From positions 1 to 36,372 of the forward strand of contig JAHIJO010000051.1 in assembly GCA_018898455.1 (NCBI GenBank): a stretch of 36,372 nucleotides of DNA, in the 5' to 3' direction. The notes beneath the pieces were generated by a model, which searched no databases, was not told the DNA's origin, and was given only the letters and a program-made list of their open reading frames with translations. This DNA comes from Verrucomicrobiota bacterium (GTDB lineage Bacteria; Verrucomicrobiota; Kiritimatiellia; JAAZAB01). Numbering within the stretch: position 1 is the first letter of the stretch; each line of letters begins with the position of its first letter. Position numbers and translations under genes: made by a program. This document shows, piece after piece, positions 28,101-35,389 of the stretch.

Positions 28101-28872
28101 GGCTCCGCGTGACGGCGTCGTACCGGCGACCAAGAATCGCCTGCGAATCCACGTCGATGATATCATCCTTGAGGACCCGATGGGCCAACTGCTCATCGGT
28201 CAGGTTCTCGTGGAGGGGAAGTTTTTCGAAGCGATAATACAAGCCCAGCAGTTCATCATCGGTGCCGTAGCCGACGGCGCGCAAGAATGTGGAAGCCAGA
28301 AACTTCCGGCGCCGGTGCTGACGATCGAGATAAATATTGATCAGGTCGCTGGCGTCAAACTGGACTTCCACCCATGATCCATGATCGGGAATCAGACGGA
28401 AGGAGTAAATCGTGGAACCATTGGAATGCAGCGACTGTTCGAAACAGATGCCGGGTGACCGGTGAAGCTGACTGACAACGACGCGATCGGCGCCGTTGAT
28501 GATGAAACTGCCGCTCTCGGTGTCCATGGGTATTTCCCCCATGTACACCTCTTCCTCACAGACTTCGTCCCCGTTTTTCAAACGGAAAGTGACATAGAGC
28601 GGCGCCGAAAACGTTTCCCCTTCGCGCAGGCACTGCTCCGGAGTCCGCTTGAACTGTTTAAACTCGTATTTGACGAAATCCAGAATGAACCGGCCGTCAT
28701 AACTCTCGATCGGGAACACCTCTTTCAGCACGGCCTGTAACCCGATGAGTTTCCGACGGTTAGGCGCCACGTCCTTCTGCAGGAAGTCCCGATAGGACTT
28801 CGTCTGAATTTCAATCAAATCAGGCGGCTCAATGATATCCTTCAGTTTTCCAAAGTTGATTCGTTCGACCAT
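25108..28872 (-). CDS. rpoB: DNA-directed RNA polymerase subunit beta
   Basis: RpoB is the second large subunit of RNA polymerase, 1254 residues here. It starts [20 protein letters not shown] behind an AAGG site. The rifampicin-binding region reads [20 protein letters not shown] then [10 protein letters not shown], keeping the Asp, His and Ser (S468, E. coli S531 equivalent) of a rifampicin-sensitive enzyme; susceptibility itself is inference. The C-terminal blocks [12 protein letters not shown] and [20 protein letters not shown] are intact. A 120-base gap with a hairpin separates it from rplL, in the position of the E. coli attenuator. Confidence 0.97.
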   Translation of the reverse strand: [1254 protein letters not shown]

Positions 28873-28914
28873 TCAGCACCTTTTCTTGAATAATTTCAAA
28901 GTTTCCGAATGACC

Positions 28915-28941
28915 CTTTGCGGCCGCTCCGCCACCAAAGGA
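28915..28941 (-). promoter_or_regulatory. Hairpin in the rplL-rpoB gap (possible attenuator)
   Basis: The transcript can pair CCUUUG with CAAAGG, with an inner GGC/GCC step around a GC-rich loop containing GCGGCCGC. It sits about 40 bases before the rpoB start. In E. coli an attenuator and an RNase III site occupy the equivalent gap and lower rpoBC expression relative to rplJL. There is no T-tract here, so termination strength is doubtful, and RNA processing is equally possible. Confidence 0.35.
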
Positions 28942-28992
28942 CATAGAGATTGCGCCGACGAAGGTTGTTCCATCGCCTGGCCAACACTCCTA

Positions 28993-29433
28993 CTATTTAA
29001 TTTCCACTTTCGCGCCGACCTTTTCCAGTTGTTCCTTAAACTTAGCTGCCTCTTCCTTGGAAATGCCTTCCTTAACCGACTTGGGCGCTCCTTCGACCAG
29101 GTCCTTGGATTCTTTCAATCCCAGACCGGTAATGGCGCGAACTTCCTTGATGACCTGGATCTTCTGGGCGCCCACGCTGACAAGGACAACGGTAAATTCC
29201 GTTTGAACCTCCTCGGCTTTAGCGGCCGGCGCGCCGACCGCCATGGACATCGCGGCCATCGGCGCCGCGGCCGAAACCCCCAAGCGCTGTTCCAGGGCTT
29301 TCACCAGTTGGGAAAGCTCCAGCACGCTGATGGTCTCAATCCAACTTACAAACTCGGCCATCTTTCCTTCGACCTTGACTTCGGCGCCCGGGGCCGGCGC
29401 GTCAGCCGCTTCTGTTGTCACTTCTTCAACCAT
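28993..29433 (-). CDS. rplL: 50S ribosomal protein L7/L12
   Basis: L7/L12 (bL12) forms the flexible stalk that recruits translational GTPases. The C-terminal domain is clear ([40 protein letters not shown]), preceded by an Ala-rich hinge and the dimerisation domain ([15 protein letters not shown]). At 146 residues it is longer than usual because of an acidic, Ala/Pro-containing N-terminal extension of about 24 residues before MAEFVSWIE. The ATG at 29433 has AGGAG in good position, so the extension seems real. It follows rplJ by 26 bases. Confidence 0.95.
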   Translation of the reverse strand: MVEEVTTEAADAPAPGAEVKVEGKMAEFVSWIETISVLELSQLVKALEQRLGVSAAAPMAAMSMAVGAPAAKAEEVQTEFTVVLVSVGAQKIQVIKEVRAITGLGLKESKDLVEGAPKSVKEGISKEEAAKFKEQLEKVGAKVEIK

Positions 29434-29459
29434 GACTGCTTCTCCTCTATCCTGTTGTT

Positions 29460-29981
29460 CTACTTCGCTTGACTCTTTTTATCCTGAACGGCCTTCAGGA
29501 CATAGACCAGGCTTGAGACTTTTTGTTTCAGCACACCGACCAGCTGAGACATCGGCGCGGCAATCGTCCCTACCAGCATGCTGTACAGAACCGGCTTGGC
29601 GGGAAGATTGACCAGAATCTCAATATCCGCCGGCGAAAAATACCGGCCATCGAACCGGCCCAACTTGATGGTCGGCAGGCGATTTTCATCGTTGAATTCC
29701 TTCAGCAGTTTCGCCGCCTCAATCACATCGCCCGACCCAGTTACCAGAGCGGTCGGTCCCAGGAACGCCTGATCTGCCGGTCCCCAGTTGAGCTCGGCGA
29801 CCACCCGCTTGCATAACCGGTTCGGCACTACATGAATCTGGGCATGCAGTTTGGCCAGACGATGGCGCAACGCATCTGACTGCCGGACTTTCATTCCACG
29901 GTAATCCGTCAGGATGACATAGCCGGCATTCACCAGCCACGCACGAAGGTCATCGTTAATTGATTTCTTTTCCAGCCTCAT
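29460..29981 (-). CDS. rplJ: 50S ribosomal protein L10
   Basis: L10 (uL10) anchors L12 dimers to the ribosome. From the ATG at 29981 ([23 protein letters not shown] upstream) it has 173 residues. The RNA-binding part contains [11 protein letters not shown] and the C-terminal helix [20 protein letters not shown] would bind L12 dimers. Only 16 bases separate it from rplA, so the large L10-binding leader known upstream of rplJ in other bacteria is absent from the gap. The frame extends ten codons upstream, overlapping rplA. Confidence 0.95.
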   Translation of the reverse strand: MRLEKKSINDDLRAWLVNAGYVILTDYRGMKVRQSDALRHRLAKLHAQIHVVPNRLCKRVVAELNWGPADQAFLGPTALVTGSGDVIEAAKLLKEFNDENRLPTIKLGRFDGRYFSPADIEILVNLPAKPVLYSMLVGTIAAPMSQLVGVLKQKVSSLVYVLKAVQDKKSQAK

Positions 29982-29997
29982 GGTTGCCTTCCCGGTT

Positions 29998-30687
29998 TTA
30001 GGCCCTCTCACTCACGCGAATCGGCAGTCCTACGCCCATCGTGGAACTGACCACGCATCGCTTGACATAAATTCCCTTGGTGGAAGCCGGCCGGGCAGCG
30101 AGAACGGCATCCATCACCGCACGGCCGTTCTCCGCCAGCTTGGCCGCTTCAAATGACCGCTTGCCGAACGGAACCATAAGGTTTCCGTGCCGATCCATGC
30201 GAAACTCCACGCGACCGGCCTTGAACTGTTTCACTGCCGACGCGACGTCATCGGTCACGGTGCCGGTTTTCGGGTTCGGCATCAGGCCGCGGGGCCCGAG
30301 AAATTTACCCAGTTTCCGCACTTCCTTCATGGCATCGGTCGTGGCGACGGCCACGTCAAAGGCGGTATGGCCGCCCTGGATTTTAGCAATCAGATCTTCA
30401 TACCCCACCTCGGCAGCGCCGGCAGCCTTCGCCGCATCTGCCGCCGCGCCCGTTGCAAACACCAGTACGCGGACGGTCTTGCCCGTACCGTGCGGCAGGG
30501 CAACGGTGCCGCGCACCGTCTGCTCCGACTTCTTGAAATCTATGCCGAGCCGAAAGGCAATATCCATGGTTTCATCGAACTTGGCAGCCGGGTTATCCTT
30601 GATGAACGCTATGGCTTCCTCCAGCTCATAGACCTTGGCCGCCACCTTGGTTTTGATCCCGCGATAACGTTTTCCGTGCCTGATCAT
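29998..30687 (-). CDS. rplA: 50S ribosomal protein L1
   Basis: L1 (uL1) forms the mobile stalk at the E site and in many bacteria represses the rplK-rplA mRNA. The 229 residues include KFDETMDIAFRLGID, GPRGLMPNPKTGTVT and VKQFKAGRVEFRMDRHGN, the family signature. It follows rplK after three bases and precedes rplJ. Confidence 0.96.
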   Translation of the reverse strand: MIRHGKRYRGIKTKVAAKVYELEEAIAFIKDNPAAKFDETMDIAFRLGIDFKKSEQTVRGTVALPHGTGKTVRVLVFATGAAADAAKAAGAAEVGYEDLIAKIQGGHTAFDVAVATTDAMKEVRKLGKFLGPRGLMPNPKTGTVTDDVASAVKQFKAGRVEFRMDRHGNLMVPFGKRSFEAAKLAENGRAVMDAVLAARPASTKGIYVKRCVVSSTMGVGLPIRVSERA

Positions 30688-30690
30688 GAT

Positions 30691-31116
30691 TTAATCCACC
30701 ACTTCAACGCCCATGTTCCGGGCGGTTCCCTCGATAATCCGCATCGCCCGATCTTCCTGGGTCGTGTTCAAATCCCGCAATTTGGCTTTGGCAATCTCGC
30801 GAACCTGCGCCCGCGTGACCTTGCCGACTTTGTCGCGATTCGGAACGGCCGAGCCCTTGGCCAAACCGGCCGCTTGCTTGATCAGCACGGCGGCGGGCGG
30901 ACTCTTGGTAATAAAAGTGAACGATTTATCCTGGTACACGGTGATAACCACCGGGATCACCAAGCCGGCCTGACTCTGCGTGGCCGCGTTGAACTCCTTG
31001 CAAAAGGCCATGATGTTGACGCCCTGCTGACCCAGCGCCGGTCCCACCGGCGGCGCCGGATTGGCCTGCCCCGCAGGAATCTGCAGTTTAATCAAGGCCG
31101 TGACTTTCTTTGCCAT
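30691..31116 (-). CDS. rplK: 50S ribosomal protein L11
   Basis: L11 (uL11) belongs to the GTPase-associated centre and is needed for stringent response by RelA. The ATG at 31116 with GGGGGAG upstream gives 141 residues starting [20 protein letters not shown], then [21 protein letters not shown]. The C-terminal domain ends [17 protein letters not shown]. The frame continues 23 codons upstream across the leader without similarity. Confidence 0.97.
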   Translation of the reverse strand: MAKKVTALIKLQIPAGQANPAPPVGPALGQQGVNIMAFCKEFNAATQSQAGLVIPVVITVYQDKSFTFITKSPPAAVLIKQAAGLAKGSAVPNRDKVGKVTRAQVREIAKAKLRDLNTTQEDRAMRIIEGTARNMGVEVVD

Positions 31117-31137
31117 ATGTCTCCCCCGTTGAGTAAT

Positions 31138-31159
31138 CGGCAGGGCATACGCCCGACCG
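31138..31159 (-). promoter_or_regulatory. Hairpin in the rplK leader (possible L1 site)
   Basis: Just after the nusG stop, CGGUCGGGC can pair with GCCCUGCCG around a GUAU loop, a 9-position stem with one mismatch and one G-U. L1 repressor sites in other bacteria are found at the start of the rplK-rplA mRNA and combine two helices with an asymmetric loop. The position fits, but the internal loop sequence is not a clear match, so assignment is tentative. Confidence 0.3.
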
Positions 31160-31163
31160 GTTG

Positions 31164-31712
31164 CTAAACGTGTTCCACCTGCCAATATTCCAATTCCACC
31201 GGCGCGGTGCGTCCGAAAATCGATACCGACACCTTAAGCTTACCGCGATCCGGATCCACTTCCTCGATAACCCCGCTGAAATTCAGGAACGGCCCATCGT
31301 TGATCTTGACGGTTTCACCGGGCTCAAACGCGACCTTCGGTTTGACCTTTTCCTTCTTGTCGTTGACCTGATATAAAATGGATTCAACTTCGCTCAGCCG
31401 AAGCGGTACCGGTCGCTCGCCGCCGACAAATCCGATAATACCCGGCGTGTCACGGACAAAATACCACGCCCGATCATTGATCTTGCCGTCATCGTTGTAC
31501 AACTGGATCTGGATCATCACATACCCGGGATAAAACATGCGGGTGGTCGTCGTCTTTTTACCCTTCTTGACTTCCGAAACCTTTTCAGAAGGGATGGAAA
31601 TATCACCGACCAGATCGCCGACTTCCTCGGTCTTGACACGGCGTTCCAGACTTTCCTTGACCTTGACCTCCTTGCCGGTCATCGTATGTAAAACAAACCA
31701 CTGCTTGGCCAT
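31164..31712 (-). CDS. nusG: Transcription termination/antitermination factor NusG
   Basis: NusG binds RNA polymerase through its NGN domain and links it to Rho or ribosomal S10 through its KOW domain. The 182-residue protein shows [26 protein letters not shown] and [16 protein letters not shown] in the NGN part, and the KOW motif [20 protein letters not shown]. The family's adjacency secE-nusG-rplK is preserved. GGGAGAAG precedes the ATG. Confidence 0.97.
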   Translation of the reverse strand: MAKQWFVLHTMTGKEVKVKESLERRVKTEEVGDLVGDISIPSEKVSEVKKGKKTTTTRMFYPGYVMIQIQLYNDDGKINDRAWYFVRDTPGIIGFVGGERPVPLRLSEVESILYQVNDKKEKVKPKVAFEPGETVKINDGPFLNFSGVIEEVDPDRGKLKVSVSIFGRTAPVELEYWQVEHV

Positions 31713-31740
31713 GACTTCTCCCGGCGGCCACCACGGCCGG

Positions 31741-31944
31741 TCACAGAATAAATCTTAAAAGCTTCATGAGCACAAAATCACTGACCCCGACAAACAACCC
31801 CAATGCTACTACCGATAAAATGACAACCATGGTGGATTCCATCAACTCTGAGCGGGTCGGCCAAGCCGATTTTTTCAACTCGACACCAACTTCATTGAAA
31901 AAGGCGCCAACCTTGACAATGAATTGTTTGATCTTTTCCACCAC
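31741..31944 (-). CDS. secE: Protein translocase subunit SecE
   Basis: SecE clamps SecY in the translocon. The short protein has the conserved amphipathic segment ELKKSAWPTRSELMESTMVV followed by a single membrane helix (VILSVVALGLFVGVSDFVL). The start is uncertain. GTG 31944, eight bases after AAGG, gives 67 residues and is my choice; in-frame GTG 31959 and TTG 31965 lack a good upstream site. Position between tRNA-Trp and nusG is standard. Confidence 0.9.
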   Translation of the reverse strand: MVEKIKQFIVKVGAFFNEVGVELKKSAWPTRSELMESTMVVILSVVALGLFVGVSDFVLMKLLRFIL

Positions 31945-32034
31945 AACACCCGCCTTCACGCCCAATAAACATCACTTGGCCGGTTTCGGCAATCGGGAAA
32001 CATCCATCACCGGCCCTCGGCACGAACTCCAGGG

Positions 32035-32107
32035 CAGGCCAGGGGGGATTTGAACCCTCAACACCCGGTTTTGGAGACCGGTACTCTGCCAATTGAGCTA
32101 CTGGCCT
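32035..32107 (-). tRNA. tRNA-Trp (CCA)
   Basis: The minus strand folds into a 73-base cloverleaf with acceptor AGGCCAG/CTGGCCT, D arm GCTCAATTGGCAGAGT, anticodon stem CCGGT/ACCGG enclosing CTCCAAA (anticodon CCA) and a T arm with TTCAAAT. The T stem (GAGGG/CCCCC) has one A-C mismatch. The 3' CCA tail is not encoded. tRNA-Trp just upstream of secE-nusG is a frequent bacterial arrangement. Confidence 0.95.
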
Positions 32108-32120
32108 TCCACCGATTCAT

Positions 32121-32273
32121 TTATCGGATTTCGCGATGCGGGGTATGTTTGCGATCAAACCGACAGAATTTTTTAAGCTCCAGTCTGTCAGGAGTGCGCT
32201 TCTTATCCTTGGTTGTCGTATAATTCCGCCGCTTGCATTCGACGCAAGCCAAAGTGATAATTTCTCTCACCAT
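32121..32273 (-). CDS. rpmG: 50S ribosomal protein L33
   Basis: This 50-residue gene was found by translating the gap between tuf and tRNA-Trp. It reads [20 protein letters not shown] near the start and [13 protein letters not shown] then [10 protein letters not shown] at the end, matching bL33. C10, C13 and C37 are kept, but the fourth zinc ligand is Asp (D40, codon GAT) in CRFD where CxxC is expected. The ATG at 32273 has a GGGGGA site somewhat far upstream. Location between tuf and tRNA-Trp is common for this gene. Confidence 0.94.
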   Translation of the reverse strand: MVREIITLACVECKRRNYTTTKDKKRTPDRLELKKFCRFDRKHTPHREIR

Positions 32274-32321
32274 GACAACGAGAATCCCCCAACGCAAAAT
32301 CGGTCCTTTTTGAAAGAATGC

Positions 32322-32342
32322 ACCCGGCGCTCAACGCCCGGT
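32322..32342 (-). other. Hairpin between tuf and rpmG
   Basis: ACCGGGCG pairs with CGCCGGGT (8 positions, one mismatch) around a 5-base loop, 22 bases after the tuf stop. The following bases (GCATTCTTTC) are only weakly T-rich, so it may act as a partial terminator or RNA-processing site that reduces expression downstream of tuf. Confidence 0.35.
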
Positions 32343-32364
32343 CCCGCCCTTGCCTATTCAGTAA

Positions 32365-33573
32365 TTACTTGATCACTTCCGTCACCTGGCCGGCGCCGAT
32401 GGTGCGCCCGCCTTCGCGGATGGCAAACCGGACGCCCTTCTCCATGGCAATGGGAACAATCAGTTTCACTTCAATCTCAACATTATCGCCCGGCATCACC
32501 ATTTCCACGTTCGCCGGCAAAAATACTTCGCCGGTCACATCGGTGGTCCGGAAATAGAACTGCGGACGATAGCCTTTAAAGAACGCTTTATGCCGTCCGC
32601 CTTCCTCCTTGCTCAGGACATAGACCTGCCCCTTGAAATGGGAATGCGGCGTAATGGATCCCGGCTTGGCCAGGACTTGCCCGCGCTCAACATCTTCTTT
32701 GCGAGTGCCCCGGAGCAGACATCCGACATTGTCGCCGGCCTGCCCCTGGTCCAGAAGCTTGCGGAACATTTCCACGCCGGTCACCACGCTCTTCTGCGTA
32801 TCCCGCAAACCGACGATTTCCACCTCGTCGGCAACCTTGATAATCCCGCGCTCCACCCGGCCGGTAACCACTGTCCCGCGGCCTTCAATGGAAAACACGT
32901 CTTCAATCGGCATCAGAAACGCCTGATCGAGAATACGGACCGGCTCGGGAATATAACTGTCCAGAGCATCCATCAACTCCTGAATACATTTAGCGGCCGG
33001 GTCATCCACGGACGTGACATTCATCGCTTTCAGCGCGCTGCCGCGGATGATGGGCGTCTTGTCGCCGGGGAACTGATAACTGGTCAACAAATCGCGGATT
33101 TCAAGTTCGACCAAGTCCAGAAGCTCCGGGTCATCCACCGTATCCACCTTGTTCAGAAACACCACAATGGAAGGCACACCCACCTGACGGGCGAGCAGAA
33201 TATGCTCGCGGGTCTGGGGCATGGGCCCGTCGGAGGCGCTGACAACCACAATGGCGCCATCCATCTGCGCGGCGCCGGTGATCATGTTTTTCACATAGTC
33301 GGCGTGGCCGGGACAATCCACGTGAGCGTAATGGCGTTTTACGCTGGAGTATTCCACATGCGACGTGGCAATGGTCAGAATTTTTGTCGGATCGCGGCGC
33401 CCCTGGGATTCGGACGCCTTGGCCACCTGATCGTAGCTGATAAAATTGCTCAGCTTCTTCAGCGACTGCACCTTGGTAATGGCCGCCGTCAACGTGGTCT
33501 TGCCATGGTCCACATGTCCGATGGTACCCACATTCACATGCGGCTTTGTTCGTTCAAATTTTTCTTTTGCCAT
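32365..33573 (-). CDS. tuf: Translation elongation factor Tu
   Basis: EF-Tu delivers aminoacyl-tRNA to the ribosome as a GTP complex. The 402-residue protein has G1 GHVDHGKT (19-26), G3 DCPGH (86-90), G4 NKVD (141-144) and G5 near GSALK (178-182), and all three domains are complete. Switch I is not canonical: the usual EExxRGITI segment is replaced by residues 52-68 ([17 protein letters not shown]), although the Mg-coordinating Thr (T67) and the following ATSHVEY are retained. An AGGAG site supports ATG 33573. It is the only tuf in the window and follows tRNA-Thr by about 50 bases, in the tufB-like position. Confidence 0.96.
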   Translation of the reverse strand: MAKEKFERTKPHVNVGTIGHVDHGKTTLTAAITKVQSLKKLSNFISYDQVAKASESQGRRDPTKILTIATSHVEYSSVKRHYAHVDCPGHADYVKNMITGAAQMDGAIVVVSASDGPMPQTREHILLARQVGVPSIVVFLNKVDTVDDPELLDLVELEIRDLLTSYQFPGDKTPIIRGSALKAMNVTSVDDPAAKCIQELMDALDSYIPEPVRILDQAFLMPIEDVFSIEGRGTVVTGRVERGIIKVADEVEIVGLRDTQKSVVTGVEMFRKLLDQGQAGDNVGCLLRGTRKEDVERGQVLAKPGSITPHSHFKGQVYVLSKEEGGRHKAFFKGYRPQFYFRTTDVTGEVFLPANVEMVMPGDNVEIEVKLIVPIAMEKGVRFAIREGGRTIGAGQVTEVIK

Positions 33574-33622
33574 GACCGGTCTCCTTCCTTGTTCGCTGTT
33601 TCACACGCATCTCAACATCCAG

Positions 33623-33695
33623 AGCCCACGAACGGGATTGAACCGTTGACCTCATCCTTACCAAGGATGTGCTCTACCAACTGAGCTACATGGGC
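33623..33695 (-). tRNA. tRNA-Thr (GGU)
   Basis: The minus strand forms a 73-base cloverleaf with acceptor GCCCATG/CGTGGGC, D arm GCTCAGTTGGTAGAGC, anticodon stem CATCC/GGATG enclosing TTGGTAA (anticodon GGT) and T arm AACGG/CCGTT with TTCAATC. CCA is not encoded and the discriminator base is U. A tRNA-Thr directly upstream of tuf is also found in the E. coli tufB operon. It is the first gene of the long transcript. Confidence 0.95.
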
Positions 33696-33848
33696 AACAA
33701 CCCATGGTCCCGCCCGAAGACAATAAAACCCCTTGACTTCATCTCCCACCTTTTCCGAAACAGAAAATGAAGGCCTCAGAGTGCCCAAGGCCCCGGCCCA
33801 TGAGTGCCGAAACCCATTTGCTAAAATGAATTACTTAATAAATGCAAA
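33696..33848 (-). other. Leader of the ribosomal super-operon
   Basis: About 150 bases separate the predicted transcription start from tRNA-Thr. No open frame with a good ribosome-binding site is seen. GGCACTC occurs twice as a direct repeat, GGCCT/AGGCC and TTTTC/GAAAA could form small stems, and CATGGG (33706-33701) immediately upstream of the tRNA is complementary to the tRNA 5' acceptor strand. No clear boxA antitermination sequence was recognised. Confidence 0.4.
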
Positions 33849-33854
33849 GCATGA

Positions 33855-33882
33855 ATACTACCAGCTTGTAAAAAACTGTCAA
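33855..33882 (-). promoter_or_regulatory. Strong sigma70-type promoter of the tuf/ribosomal super-operon
   Basis: On the minus strand a perfect -35 TTGACA (33882-33877) is followed by a 16-bp spacer and TAGTAT (33860-33855), a 4-of-6 -10 box. Immediately upstream are two A-tracts (AAAAAAA and AAAAAAA in the transcribed-strand sense) resembling an UP element. It reads into tRNA-Thr and tuf, and no other strong promoter was noticed inside the run. Transcription should start near 33848. Confidence 0.7.
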
Positions 33883-33978
33883 CGGTTTTTTTGATTTTTT
33901 TGTAATGCGTCAGTTATTGGGGGGAGGGGATGCGTTGCTGCCGCAAAAAAAGGCGGAAGTGTTTCTGAAGGAACCATG

Positions 33979-35247
33979 CTATTTGCCGGCACCCCGTTTC
34001 TTGCGCAGTGCTTTGACTTGCGCCAGATGATCGTTCACCTTGCGGATGGCCAGCAGGAGTTGATCCAGATAGCGACGCGTCCCCAGTAAATGGGCATGGT
34101 CCAAAACCAGCGCCGTTTCATGGACGGCCTTTTCCACGTTCGGCAATTTCAAGGTCCGGAAATTCTGCATGGTTTTCTTATCCCGGAACGGAACGGGACT
34201 GGTCACATCATAAAGATTCATTTGGGGGCTGGCATATACCGGGCAATACGGATTGCCGAGTCCGCAACGTTCCGCTCTCAGGGCCTGCATATATTCCGGT
34301 TTCGTCACACCGCCGGCCTGCGAAGGATCGAACACCAGCGTCATCGTATAATAGGCCTGCCGCGTCACCCGCGGATCGCGGCGCGCCGCGCGCAGGGGTC
34401 CGCCCATCGCCGCCAGACGCTCCGCCAGGTATTGGGCGTTTTCATCGCGCAGGCCGGTCTGCCGGCCGAGCCGCCGCAGTCCGCCCCGCAGGAGCACGGC
34501 CTGCATCTCGGTGATGCGATAATTATGGCCATAGCGATTGGCCGGTTTGCCGTCCGGCCCCCACCCCACATGCTTGAGCGCATGCACGGTTTCATAGACG
34601 GCTTTGTCATTGCAGGTCACGGCGCCGCCTTCGCCGCTGGTCAGCAATTTGCTCTGCTGGAACGAGAAACTGCCGGCGTCGCCGATGGCGCCCGCACCCC
34701 GGTTGCGCCAGCGGCTCCCGTGCTGATGCGCCACGTCCTCGACCACTTTCAGTTTATGCCGACGCGCGATGTTCATAATGGCATCCATGTCACACATGCA
34801 CCCGTACAAGTGCACCGGGATGATCGCTTTTGTTTTTCTCGTGATCGCTTTTTCGATCGCCGCCGGATCGATACAGAGCGTTTCCGGGTCGATGTCCACC
34901 AGAACCACGTTGGCGCCGACATCCAACGCCGCCTGCGCCGTCGCCACGAAGGTCAACCCCGGCACAATCACCTCGTCACCGGGTTTGACTCCCACGCCCT
35001 GCAGAGCACACTGGATTGTTACGGTGCCGTTAGCCAGGCACAGGCAATACTTACTGCCAATGAACTTCGCATACTCCTTGCAGAAGGCTCTTTCATGCGG
35101 TCCCAGCCAACTCCACTTGCCACTGCGCACAACCTGCTCCATCCAGATCAATTCCTGGCGGCCTGACACCGGCCACGCCGGACATTTCATCGTCACCGCC
35201 GGTTTTCCACCTCCCAGGGCCAACGCGCTGTGTTTCAGCATCTTCAT
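33979..35247 (-). CDS. DegT/DnrJ/EryC1/StrS-family PLP aminotransferase
   Basis: This 422-residue protein belongs to the aminotransferase family that acts mostly on keto-sugars and related cyclitols. Visible features are the phosphate-binding LANGTVTIQCAL (71-82), PGLTFVATAQAAL (96-108), VVEDVAHQHG (168-177, with D171 to pair with the PLP ring nitrogen) and SFSFQQSKLLTSGEGG (193-208) with the likely Schiff-base lysine K200. A basic tail follows residue 400. GGGAGGAA lies eight bases before the ATG. It diverges from an AraC-type regulator, suggesting that regulator controls it. The substrate is unknown; no sugar-nucleotide genes are in the window. Confidence 0.88.
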   Translation of the reverse strand: MKMLKHSALALGGGKPAVTMKCPAWPVSGRQELIWMEQVVRSGKWSWLGPHERAFCKEYAKFIGSKYCLCLANGTVTIQCALQGVGVKPGDEVIVPGLTFVATAQAALDVGANVVLVDIDPETLCIDPAAIEKAITRKTKAIIPVHLYGCMCDMDAIMNIARRHKLKVVEDVAHQHGSRWRNRGAGAIGDAGSFSFQQSKLLTSGEGGAVTCNDKAVYETVHALKHVGWGPDGKPANRYGHNYRITEMQAVLLRGGLRRLGRQTGLRDENAQYLAERLAAMGGPLRAARRDPRVTRQAYYTMTLVFDPSQAGGVTKPEYMQALRAERCGLGNPYCPVYASPQMNLYDVTSPVPFRDKKTMQNFRTLKLPNVEKAVHETALVLDHAHLLGTRRYLDQLLLAIRKVNDHLAQVKALRKKRGAGK

Positions 35248-35389
35248 GGTTCATTCCTCCCAAGCTTTTCGCCATTTCAGCGTTATTAACACTCGTTGCT
35301 TAATTCGACTTGTGCTTTTTGGGCTAATGTACCATTATTATAAGAATATTTAAACGATCATCATTGCGAATCAATTAACATATATTGCC
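35248..35389. promoter_or_regulatory. Divergent intergenic region with a TATAAT box toward the aminotransferase
   Basis: This AT-rich region separates the two divergent genes. On the minus strand a perfect TATAAT (35342-35337) is present but no good -35 box stands at 16-18 bp, a pattern often seen with activator-dependent promoters. Toward the plus strand TTGTGC with CATTAT 17 bases downstream is a weaker candidate for the regulator gene. No clear direct-repeat operator was recognised. Confidence 0.4.

Noticed and set aside
31892-32092. Minus-strand frame of about 66 codons over tRNA-Trp and the secE start
   Set aside because: It reads through the tRNA and overlaps secE in another frame without any family similarity.
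32590-33684. Long open frame on the plus strand opposite tuf and tRNA-Thr (about 364 codons)
   Set aside because: It is antisense to tuf, and its end (NGIEPLTSSLPRMCSTN-like) is the well-known spurious translation of an antisense tRNA gene.
34090-35166. Plus-strand frame opposite the aminotransferase gene (about 358 codons)
   Set aside because: The opposite strand encodes a clear DegT-family protein with catalytic motifs; this frame is His/Arg-rich without family features.
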